A stretch of 64,000 bases of DNA from Phlebotomus papatasi (taxonomy: Eukaryota; Arthropoda; Insecta; Diptera; Psychodidae), in contig NC_077224.1 of assembly GCF_024763615.1 (NCBI RefSeq), positions 3,100,001 through 3,164,000 of the forward strand, read 5' to 3'. A program made the position numbers and the translations under genes. This document shows positions 35,292 through 44,080 of the stretch, one piece after another. Every line of letters begins with the position of its first letter. The first letter of the stretch is position 1. Under the pieces are notes generated by a model. The model searched no databases, had not been told where the DNA came from, and saw only the letters and a program-made list of their open reading frames with translations.

Positions 35292-36625
35292 ATTACCCAT
35301 TTTCTTCCTTTAAAAAAGAAGGAAAGTTGAAATAAAAATAATTCCTGTATTTTCTGCAAAATATTTGTGGTATTTGATGATAAATAATTTAATTTTTGGC
35401 TATAATCGTTATAAAAAAATCTTTAAAATATCAAGACAAAAAATAAAACGCTAATTGAGTCAATTCACTACTTCGCTCTATAAAACTAAAACAGCTAGTA
35501 AACTCAGAAGTTTAATGGCTCTATGATAACCATATCGACAACATAGCAAGTGTCATACCTTAGAAACCTTGGATGAAAGATATTATGTATGATATGCTGG
35601 AAGATGTATGTATGATATGAGGTGATAATTTTGTGATTTTGAGAGTCTAAGATAAAGTACCCTGTGCTGTCTACTTTACGAAAGTTTTTCGGAAAAATTT
35701 ATTAAATAAGGCAGTTATAATTTGATTTTTTTATAGGAATTTTACCTAAAGCTATAGAATAGATTTTATCTATCCGATTGTGAACTTTATTTAATCTTAA
35801 CTGTTTCAAAAATGCGAAGTGTTTTCCTACTTTGCCACTTTAATAACAAATGTCTTTACTCGACCACCTGGGGTTCCTCTACTTGACCACCTATTTTTAC
35901 TTACCACAATACTAAAATCATGGATTTAATTTGGCTCTTTCTACAGTTCATGAATAACAATTAAAATACTTTCACCTTCGGCTTTTTAAATTTTTTTCAC
36001 TCTTGTGCTCAATTTCTATGAAATTTCAACTGATTCGTATTATTCATGAAATAATTGACCCTACTACTTATGTTAATTGAAAATTATTGAATTGTGAGTT
36101 AATTCCTAATTTCCACCTGTCGACTTGAGGGTGGTTGAGCCAAGAGTTAGTCGAGTCGGGCATACTTTACATTACTTGATTATCCTAGTCCTATTTATTT
36201 TATAAATACTTGTAAATAGAATATTTTAGATCTTATTAATTAAAAAAAATTAAATAAGCTCTATGAACATATTGTAAATATTTGTAAATATTTAAAATAA
36301 TAGATTTATAGGGACCGGAGCAAAATTATCTACCCAATGATTTTTTTTATTTGCGTATAATTTGTCAAAAAATTGTTTGAATCATGTTATTAAATATTTT
36401 AAGAAGAGGAAATACTTAATTTTAATAAATCATGATTTGCGGAATATTCTTCTTAAGGTAAACTATAACAACTGTCCAATTCTACCCCAAGCTAATTCTG
36501 CCCCGGTCTCCCTTACTGACTCGACTCTAAAGATAAACTATTAAAGTTAAAAATATTATAATGTTCTGAACCTTAAAACTTGTAATGATTGTAAAAAAAA
36601 ACACTTTAAAAAAGAAAGAAAACAC
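35292..36625. other. Transposon interior, with a degenerate copy of the 61.9-kb MITE family
   Basis: Between about 35650 and 36180 the words TAAGATAAAGTACCCT, CTCGACCACCTGGGGTTCCTC and GTCGAGTCGGGCATACTTTAC mirror the arms of the MITE at 61878-62114 in diverged form. The rest is AT-rich with no recognised gene. Confidence 0.5.
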
Positions 36626-36781
36626 ATGCTCATACAGTCAGTGATAGGGTTTTCCGTCGTTTTTACCCTTGAGACTGGTCATCAACGCTTAGACGGCGAC
36701 GGCCGCAATTTAAAATTTTTAATAAACCTAAAAATAAGTACTAATATTTTGTTTCTCGAATTTGTTTTAAAATATGTCTTA

Positions 36782-36927
36782 TGCCCAGCTCACAATAACT
36801 TTTGTTTGTAAATATGTTTTGAAAATTTTCTATGAAAGCGAGCGAGATGACTAGATCTACATCTCACTCATTCCCATTGAAATGTCAAAAACATATTTAC
36901 AAAACAAAATTTATTGTGCGTTGGGCA
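36782..36927. mobile_element. MITE, about 146 bp, ends GCCCAGC-CACAATAA
   Basis: GCCCAGCTCACAATAACTTT and TTTGTAAATATGTTTT on the left pair with AAACATATTTACAAAAC and TTATTGTGCGTTGGGC on the right. Same family as 20697-20985 and 37573-37706. Confidence 0.8.
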
Positions 36928-37000
36928 TTACGCTAATGAAATTGTGTAAGCGTATATTAGTTGTATCTTTTTAATATTACTTATCAGCAACAAAGCCCAC

Positions 37001-40000
37001 ATGATGCACAAGGTCCAAGATTCAGCCGTATTAGGTATGTACTTAACTCATTCACATCTATTACATACTATATTATAATCGCTAATTATACATTTTTTTT
37101 AATTTATTTTTTATTTTTATTTACGTTAGTTAGTCAATGACGTGGAAAAAATCGATAAAGGTATAAATTCATTTTGTTATTCTTTTCTCGTTTCGCGGAA
37201 AGCCATGCAAAGTTTTGTTTGTAGTGTGACAAATGGAAAGTTTCACAAACTGCCGTATATCTTCAAATGTAACTTCCATATTTTTCTTGGTTTGAGTTCT
37301 GGTTGAGAAAGTCCGTTTTCAGATAATTACAATAAATAAAGTTTGTAATGAATTGAAGTAGATAATTTGAAATTAATGAAATTAAAAGTTATGATAAGGG
37401 CTATCCGATAGATTTTTTCTTAAAAATCGTCTATTGCTCCAAAAGGAATCATTTATTTAATATTAACATTCTGTGTCCAGTATTTCTAGTACATTGTTCA
37501 AATGAGTTAATTAAAATGTCAAAATGTTTTTAAATTTTTATTATCGAAATAATTGATGCGCAGCGAATAATTAGTTATGTTTGTAAACGGGATTTCTTAA
37601 TTTCATATGAGAGAGAGCGACATGACTTGATATCTGTTTCATTCGCTCTCATTGCAATGTCAAGAGCGTATTTACAAAACAACATTTTTATTGTACGTTG
37701 AGCAGAATTCAAACATGCGATAAAGTCAATTCTACCATGTGAAATATATCTTATACCGTTTTTTATTTCCACGTCATTACATACTTAGGGCATTTTTTTT
37801 AAAACTTTGGTCACTCGATGTCAAAGAAAGCTATTTATTTTTGTACCATTTTCATATGTAAAAAAAATCAAGCTTACAAAGTTTTGACAGATTTTTAATT
37901 TGAGAAATTTATTTTACAGAGGCTATCAAAAAGGTCCAGAAGACGGTAGATGATTTGAGAGAGGAGAATAAACGTAAGTATTAGTGATTATAGTAAATAA
38001 AATATTGTTAGTTTCTAAATAAATCAATAGTAATATTAAGTAATATAAATAAAATAATAAGTAATTAATAATATATACAATTTATCCAACTAATAAATAT
38101 TAATTTTTTAAATTATATTCAATTTTATATTATTAAATATATAATTTATAAAAATATATTTAAACAAATAAAAAAATAATTTTGATATACATTATTATAA
38201 AAAAGAACAATAGAAAAAAACATAATAAAATCTTAAATCTCAAAATCCAATTTTTATATTTATTTTCAGAGGTGTTGGCTGAAAATATAAAGATGAAGGA
38301 GGCATTTGAGAGTAAGTAATAAATACATTATTAAAAAAAAGAAAAATAGAAAAAACATAATAAAATCTTAAATCTCAAAATCCAATTTTTATACTTATTT
38401 TCAGAGCTGTTGGCTGAAAATAAAGAGATGAAGGAGTCATTCGAGAGTAAGTAATATTAAAAAAAAAATCATGTCAAATACAACAAATTTAAAATATTTT
38501 GAATATTTTTTTACAGAAATGAGCGATAAACAGGGACGAGTAAATGTCCAACTTAATCTCCTCAACAAGTATATCGAGGGAACCAAAAAATACTTTCCTA
38601 TACAATCTATGGAAGACTTAATGGAACTGGAGCAAAAAATGGAAAATCCTGGCACTAAAGCAGCAGTGGTAAGTTCGGTTATTTTGATTAAAATATTAAG
38701 ACTGGAATTTATAGATTCTTCAGATATAAAATATCACAGCGACGATTTAATCTTATAACAACAAGTTTAATGTTAGAGTAAATTTGAAATACTCACATTT
38801 AATGCAAATTTCCTTTTTAAAATATTTATTTTTTTTTTTCAATTTTACTACTACAGCCTTCCGGTCAAATATTGAGATATGGAAATATAATTTTCTAAAC
38901 ATATTTTCTGTCCTAGCCATTGTTTTTCTTTCAATTTTATATAAAGCACATTGTTCCGAACTTTTCCAATGATATCGAATATGTTTCAGAAGTTGAAGTG
39001 CACTTGGCAATTGGTTAAGATCAGTGACAAAGACAATCAGAGTCAGTGCCACCATAGCTCAGTTAGTAGAGCATTCGCCTAGATTGCGAAAGGTACCCAG
39101 TTCAAGCCTGGGTGGAGGCAGGATTTTTTCCTGTCTCCATTTGGGTTAAATTTGTGGGTTGGGAATTAATAGTCCTGATTGTCGCTCTCTGTGCATAAAC
39201 ACAAAAAATTCTTGAGATTACGTATACCAAGCGAACAACCACTTTCACGATATGCTTTAGAGGTAATTCAGTCGAACATTTCGTCCAAACAGACCGAAAA
39301 GTTCGAAATTTTGAATTATTGAAGGTCAAAGGCAGGGCAATTTTTTTTCAAAAAATTAGCTTAAATTCGGATTTTTTGGAAAGGCATTAAGATTTCAAAC
39401 CCGGCTATGTCTCAATCGGTAATGTATTGCTCAAGTAATCGTAATTGATTTATTTTTCTCAAATATCCCTTTTTATTTGCTTATTTAGCTCTTTTTATTT
39501 GCGCACTTAAACAATTTTCTAATTAAGAATTGTATTCCTATTTGAGAAAGAATTTAATCCTTATAATGGCGTCTACACGGATAGCTCGGATCGCTCTATC
39601 TCGTCAGTTCAAGTATTCCGCAAAGCCATATCTTTTTTTTTTTACTACTGAGAAAGTATTTTAAAAACTTGTTAACCTGATAATACTTTTTTCTAACAGG
39701 AAACGGAACTCCGACGGCAATTAAAAAAAGGCGACGAAAATTTCTTAGGAAAAATCGCTAGTCTGGAGGTCATTGACAAGGTGAACGTGACGGGACGTGG
39801 CAAGAGGGAAAATCTATTTGATTTTCACATATTTAAATATAGTGCGGGTATTGTTTTTATGATTTAGGTGGATATTTTTTTAATTATACTCACAATAAAT
39901 TTGTATTATATTTTCAGAGGTAATGGGGCTGAATAGATCACAGCTGAGAAACCAAGTAGAGAAACAACAGGCAAAAAGGCGTCAAAGATTGAGGCGAGCA

Positions 40001-40219
40001 CAAAAAATTGCGAGTCCTTCATCGAGCACACAAATTGAGAATACGACTCCCACGGCCACCATTGGTTCAGAGATTGCAGCAAACCCATCGACCATACAAA
40101 TTCTGGATATGGTTTCTATGAACACTGTCGGTTCGGTGGATTCTGCAACCTTTGAAACAGAAGCCTACGAGGAATATCCGCAGATAATCAGGCTCCCGTC
40201 AAGTTTCTCTCAATATTAG
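37001..40219 (+). CDS. Coiled-coil and DUF4806-like protein, second gene of the transposon (7 exons)
   Basis: Exons 37001-37034, 37920-37973, 38270-38311, 38405-38446, 38517-38668, 39700-39847 and 39918-40219 have AG/GT borders and agreeing phases, and sum to 774 nt (257 residues plus stop). Residues about 12-45 form a charged heptad-like helix (KKVQKTVDDLREEN, VLAENIKMKEAFE, LLAENKEMKESFE). The middle (FPIQSMEDLMELEQKM, GKIASLEVIDKVNVTGRGKR, FDFHIFKYSAEVM) matches the layout of DUF4806, a domain of unknown function common in animal transposon-associated proteins. The C-terminus has a basic KRRQRLRRAQK stretch, then a Ser/Thr-rich tail. The start is the weakest part: ATG 37001 lies just after a possible acceptor (TTATCAG, 36982-36988) and further 5' exons are possible. 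It may help the transposase; this is inference. Confidence 0.72.
37043..37510. mobile_element. MITE, 468 bp, second copy of the TTAACYCATTCA family
   Basis: The ends TTAACTCATTCA and AATGAGTTAA with internal blocks colinear to 34786-35291. It begins 9 bases after the first exon's donor, so it lies entirely in intron 1 of the DUF4806-like gene. Confidence 0.7.
37573..37706. mobile_element. MITE copy of the CACAATAA / TTTACAAAAC family
   Basis: TGTTTGTAAACGGG, AGAGAGCGACATGACTTGA, CATTGCAATGTCA and TATTTACAAAACAACA match the arms and core of the 36782-36927 element. Diverged copy in intron 1 of the DUF4806-like gene. Confidence 0.6.
38190..38460 (+). repeat. Tandem duplication of a coding exon with its intron
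   Basis: Two copies of a unit of about 135 bp (acceptor to acceptor: 38270 and 38405). Each includes the intron phrase ATAATAAAATCTTAAATC, the acceptor and a 42-nt exon. The exons encode VLAENIKMKEAFE and LLAENKEMKESFE and keep the reading phase, lengthening the coiled coil by 14 residues. Confidence 0.9.
39048..39119 (+). tRNA. tRNA-like unit (anticodon AGA), probably a SINE head or tRNA pseudogene
   Basis: Seventy-two nucleotides fold into a canonical cloverleaf. The acceptor stem GCCACCA/TGGAGGC has one A-A mismatch. The D-stem is GCTC/GAGC. The anticodon stem TTCGC/GCGAA is perfect around the loop CTAGATT, and the T-stem CCCAG/CTGGG is perfect around TTCAAGC. A run of six T (39124-39129) follows, as in a Pol III terminator. 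AGA would read Ser (UCU), but Ser tRNAs have a long variable arm and this has five nucleotides. Position 37 is T instead of a purine and the D-loop lacks GG. These defects favour a tRNA-derived SINE or pseudogene. It lies in intron 5 of the DUF4806-like gene. Confidence 0.6.
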
Positions 40220-40303
40220 TTAAAATTTGTTTAATTTTAAGATAAAGGCAGCTTAAAGTCCAAAGTTAATTTTGTTAAGAATAAAAAAAAGTTGTCAGAT
40301 TTA

Positions 40304-40712
40304 GGGCAGAATCACATTGTCAGTAAAATACTCACCGTATTTCGTTAATTTACGGATTTTCATTGCAATTCTTACGTAAATTCTCGGTTACGGTATTACC
40401 TTATCTCATATTCGGTAGCACTAAATAAAAATAATATGAAAAGAATTTAAGAAATAAAGCAAAAATTCAATAAACAGTGAGCAAAAAAAACTAAGAGAAA
40501 TTCACCGTACAGTTTTTTTTGCTCACCGTTTATCGGATTTTTGTTTTATTTCTTCAATTTTCTTATATTATTTTAACCTAATGCCACCGAGTATGACATA
40601 AGGTAATACTGTAACCGAAAATTTGCATAAGAATTGCAATAAAAATGCGTAAATTAACGAAATACGGTGAGGCTAGAACGAGCATTTTATTGTCACTTAT
40701 GTGATTCTGCCC
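40304..40712. mobile_element. PIF/Harbinger-type MITE, 409 bp, TTA duplication
   Basis: The ends GGGCAGAATCACAT and ATGTGATTCTGCCC are perfect inverted repeats. TTA flanks both ends (40301-40303, 40713-40715). Further inverted pairs inside are CTCACCGTATTTCGTTAATT with AATTAACGAAATACGGTGAG, and GGTATTACCTTATCTCATA with its complement. A disrupted second copy is at about 47238-48222. Confidence 0.92.
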
Positions 40713-40715
40713 TTA

Positions 40716-41213
40716 CAATAAAAAAATACATTTAAGCTGTCATCAAAGGTAAATGTTCTAATTCAAAATCATTTCTAGACGCTTTAACTTTGATAGAAGA
40801 TTCAACACATTAAGTTCATATTTTTCTGAAGAGAATTACAAAAGTTTGCTCCTTGAGTCGTCTAGAATGTTATTGTTTAGTGAAAATTATTTATAGATAA
40901 TTTGAAAACATTTTAAATACAAGAAAAACACACAAGAAAACCACATTTCTAGTAGCGAAAAATTTCCATTTAGAGCAGGTTTTGAATTAGCTTTAATTAC
41001 CCTATGTAAATTTTATGACTCTTCGTCTGTTCTGTGAATTTTAAAATTACAATTAAATTAAAATTGAATTTAGTATATTTATTGGCTTTTATTGGAAAAA
41101 TCGTTGGAGAACTAGTCGTTAATTCAAATTTCAAAAAAAGCGGTTGATCCAAAATTCAAAATCCAAAATTACCGTTAAATTCAAAACTCCCCACTCTATT
41201 TTCACCACCAACT
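40716..41213. other. Transposon right-hand interior, unassigned
   Basis: AT-rich sequence between the MITE and the right terminal repeat. No gene recognised; the right side lacks the long satellite seen on the left. Confidence 0.45.
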
Positions 41214-41330
41214 GCGAACAAAGTACCTCGTACTGTTTTTCCCACGCAGAACAAAATTTCGAACAAGCATCCTCGGAACAGTGCTAGCTTCTTGTACCAT
41301 AGTACAAACATCGAACTTTCGTTGCTGGGT
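41214..41330 (-). repeat. Right terminal inverted repeat of the transposon
   Basis: Inverted match to 28636-28747, ending in CTTTCGTTGCTGGGT. It is about 5 bp longer at the tip alignment than the left copy, where the outer CGAAAG block is shortened. Confidence 0.95.
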
Positions 41331-42000
41331 ATTGCCCTTTTGGAGATTGATAGGTGATGGAACTTGATAGGTGATTCCACCGCACTCATATCTTATTATC
41401 GCGCTATCATAGCAAACGACGCGAAGAGTCATGATGTGTCGCGTCGTCTGCAACAAATTCTTATACAAAGCAAATTGACTTAGAACAGGTTAGTTTTGAA
41501 TAGGCTACTTGGTACTTGGTAGTTTGAAGGTAAAAATAGAAGACTAAAGTTTCTACAATTTTAACTCCTTCGAACTGATTTGTTCGCAGTAACTAATGTT
41601 CTCTCACTGAAATAGAGCGCATTTGCCTCAGTCGTAGTGTTTCCAAATAGCCGGGTATTTTGAAATTGATGGGTACCCGGTTTCACTGAAATCCGTACCC
41701 GGGTACCAGGGTAAGAATCTGTTCCAAATGCGAATTTTCAAAAATATTTTTAACTGTGAAAAAATAAGTGTTTTAGGAGAAGGTGTTGTACCACTTTCTT
41801 CTTGCTTTTTCGGGAAACCAGCAACCTTATCCGTCTATGGCTTAGATTTCGAATATGTCAAACGAACAAAAATGAAGATCAATCTGTTAGACCGTCTGTT
41901 AACTGGGTTAAAAACTGTCAATTTCGTCGCACAGTCTTCAAGAACTTGAACATGATGTGATAGAAGTTTTGCCTGTAATAGGAAATGAACCTCCGGTCCT
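41331..42000. other. Intron spacer
   Basis: Around 41655-41715 the word GGGTACCCGG and relatives recur in both orientations, a small palindromic cluster. No gene is supported. Confidence 0.4.
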
Positions 42001-42004
42001 GCGT

Positions 42005-43170
42005 ACGTAGCTCATCTACGGGACTTCTTGAAGTCATTTTAATATTCTAAATTGCATCCTAATAACAAGATCACCTTGGCTGAAAATATTTTGGTCAAGG
42101 AGCCGGACTATAGACGGAGAAGTATACCGTTCCTCGTTATGGGGTTTGTGGTAAACGTTTCGGTCCTTCGTACGTCATTGGAATACTAGTGATTGAATGT
42201 TAAGAGCGCTGTTGACAGCTCATCTGCGGGACTTCTTGCAGTCATTTAATGTTCTAAATCGGATTTTAGTAACAAGGTCTCCCTAGCCGGAAATATCTTG
42301 GTCAAGGAGCCGGACTATATACGGAGAAGTATACTTTCTCTTGAAATGGCGTTTGTGGTAAATCTTTCGGTTCTTCGTACGTCATCGAAAGACTAGTAAT
42401 CGAATGTTAGGACGGCTGTTGACAGATCATTTAGGGACTTCTTGCAGTCATTCAATGTTCTGAATTGCATCCTAATAACAAGGTCACTGTTCCCGCCATG
42501 ACCAGTCGGGTTGTCGATTAATCGTCGATGAATTTGGGCATTAATGTTGACAGAGCGCGAAGGGGAAAGGGAGTACTGTTGTTTTTGGACTTCCGCAAAA
42601 GACCAGTATAAAAGTGCATTTTCATCGTGATTAGCTCTTTTTTTCCATCATCTTCATTCGCAAGCACTATTCCAGTGAAAATTTAAAAAAAGTTAGCCGG
42701 ACTATAAACGGAGAAGTATGTCTTCCTCTGTAATGGCGTTTGTGGTAAACCTTTTGATTCTTCGTACGTCATTGGAATACTAGTAATCGAATGTTGGGAC
42801 CGCTATTGACAGCTCATTTACGGGACTTCTTGCAGTCATTTAATGTTCTAAATCGGGTTTTAGTAACGAGGTCATCCCGGCCGGAAATATTTTGGTCAAG
42901 GAGCCGGACTATAGACGAAGAAGTATATCGTCTTCTGTAATGGAGTTTGCGGTAAACTTCCGGTCCTTCGTACGTCATTGGAATACTGATGATCGAATGT
43001 TGGGACCGCTGTTGACAGCTCATCTACGCACTTCTTCGGGACTTCTTGCAAACATTTAATGTTCTAAATTGCATCCTAGTAACAAGGTCTCCCTGGCTGG
43101 AAATATCTCGGCCAAGGAGCCGGACAATAAACGGAGAAGTATGTTTTCCTCTGTAATGGGGTTTGTTATG
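42005..43170. repeat. Tandem array, about 210-220-bp unit, interrupted
   Basis: Five units share GGGACTTCTTGCAGTCATTT, AATGTTCTAAAT-GCATCCTA, TAACAAGGTC, GGTCAAGGAGCCGGACTATA, GGAGAAGTAT and CTTCGTACGTCATTGGAATA. They start near 42010, 42225, 42430, 42820 and 43030. A unique segment at about 42487-42690 splits the third unit. Confidence 0.9.
42487..42690 (+). promoter_or_regulatory. Unique insert with a core-promoter-like TATA box
   Basis: Non-repetitive segment inside the tandem array. AGTATAAAAGTGC at 42606-42618 is a good TATA element. About 30 bp downstream a pyrimidine-rich start region follows (TTTTTCCATCATC, TTCATTCGCAAGC). No open frame follows it, so a promoter function, perhaps of a transposed element, is speculative. 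Confidence 0.3.
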
Positions 43171-43446
43171 ATAGGCTCACCTTGTATCAACATAACCTAG
43201 AACAGATTCTTCCAACTAGCGATATTTTTAGCAACGGAACGAAGCTTAAGCTTGAGCTTGAACTGAAAAGTCTCTCAAAGTACCGTTTCATTAATTCTAA
43301 GATTCTAACACTTCAAGATGGTTTTTCCGATCGGACATGGTAGATCGAATGGTAACCCTTGCCCCTAACTTCTGGAATTACTGGAGTGGAGTGTGTTCGG
43401 AAGTCAATTTGGAATGGTAATAAAAGCCTTGATGGACATAACGTAC

Positions 43447-44080
43447 CTGTGTGCACTCGACAGTGGTCCTTCATGTGGTGGCGCAATTTGAAGGCTTTTC
43501 CGCAAAATTCACACTTGAATGGCCTATCACCTGTGTGAACTGGCAAATGTGTGATGAGTGTTGAGACATCGGGGAAGCTCTTGCCGCAGAATTTGCACAG
43601 TACCACATTGCCCTGTTCGCACTTGATGCCGCCACTGCTGCCGCCGCCAGAGGTGCCACTGGTACCGCCGGCGGAGCTTGAGGCGGCCACAGCGGCGGCA
43701 GCAACGGCGGCAAATTCAATTTCCATGGGTGTCGCAAGTCCGTCGGGTGGTTCAAGGCTGTCACCGAGCATGGAGGAGCGCGATGAGGCGGCGGCTGCGG
43801 CAGCAACAGCTGCAGCCGCCGCCGAAAAGTGCTGTGTGGGCGACGCGAGGTCGGCGGGATGTGGCTGCGGCGGCGGCGGCAGGAGATTGGACAGGTGGCT
43901 CGGATGCAGCAGGTGCGGTGTTTCGCGGTACTTGAGCGTTTCCAGCGAATGTGACAATATGTGACGCGTCAGTTTGCTCTGATGGGGAAACGAGGCACCG
44001 CAATACATGCAAGGGAAAATTGGCCCGCCGCCACCCGCCTGATTACCCCCACTCACATGGGCGTCCGCCGGCGTCGCTTC
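43447..44080 (-). CDS. BTB-ZF gene exon with three zinc fingers and poly-alanine tracts
   Basis: Acceptor TTGCAG ends at 44081; donor CACACAG|GTACGT at 43446. Entered in phase 0 from the 52360-52280 exon and left in phase 1. Its 211 residues begin EATPADAHVSGGNQAGGGG, then finger 1 (CMYC-X12-H-X3-H). A Pro/His-rich stretch and two alanine-rich tracts (SAAAAAVAAAAAAS; AAVAAAAVAAS) follow, then a Gly/Ser linker, finger 2 (CKFC-X12-H-X3-H) and finger 3 (CEFC-X12-H-X3-H) joined by HTGDRPFK. The exon ends inside the next HTGERP linker. It is GC-rich against its introns. Fingers 2 to 4 form the likely DNA-binding block, with finger 1 separate. Confidence 0.95.

Larger units (their letters stand above)
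28636..41330 (+). mobile_element. CACTA/EnSpm (CMC)-like DNA transposon, about 12.7 kb
   Basis: Terminal inverted repeats of 112-117 bp (28636-28747 and 41214-41330) enclose two plus-strand genes: a DDE transposase (32542-34614) and a DUF4806-like gene (37001-40219). Just inside the left end there is a 176-bp satellite and a second family of diverged repeats. The transposase family and the two-gene organisation point to the CMC superfamily. Against this, the tips (CCCA-CA / ACCCAGCAACG) are not CACTA/CACTG and no clear short target duplication was seen, so the exact boundaries are tentative. Both genes have intact frames, so the insertion may be recent. It lies in the 18.5-kb intron, antisense to the BTB-ZF gene. 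Confidence 0.8.
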
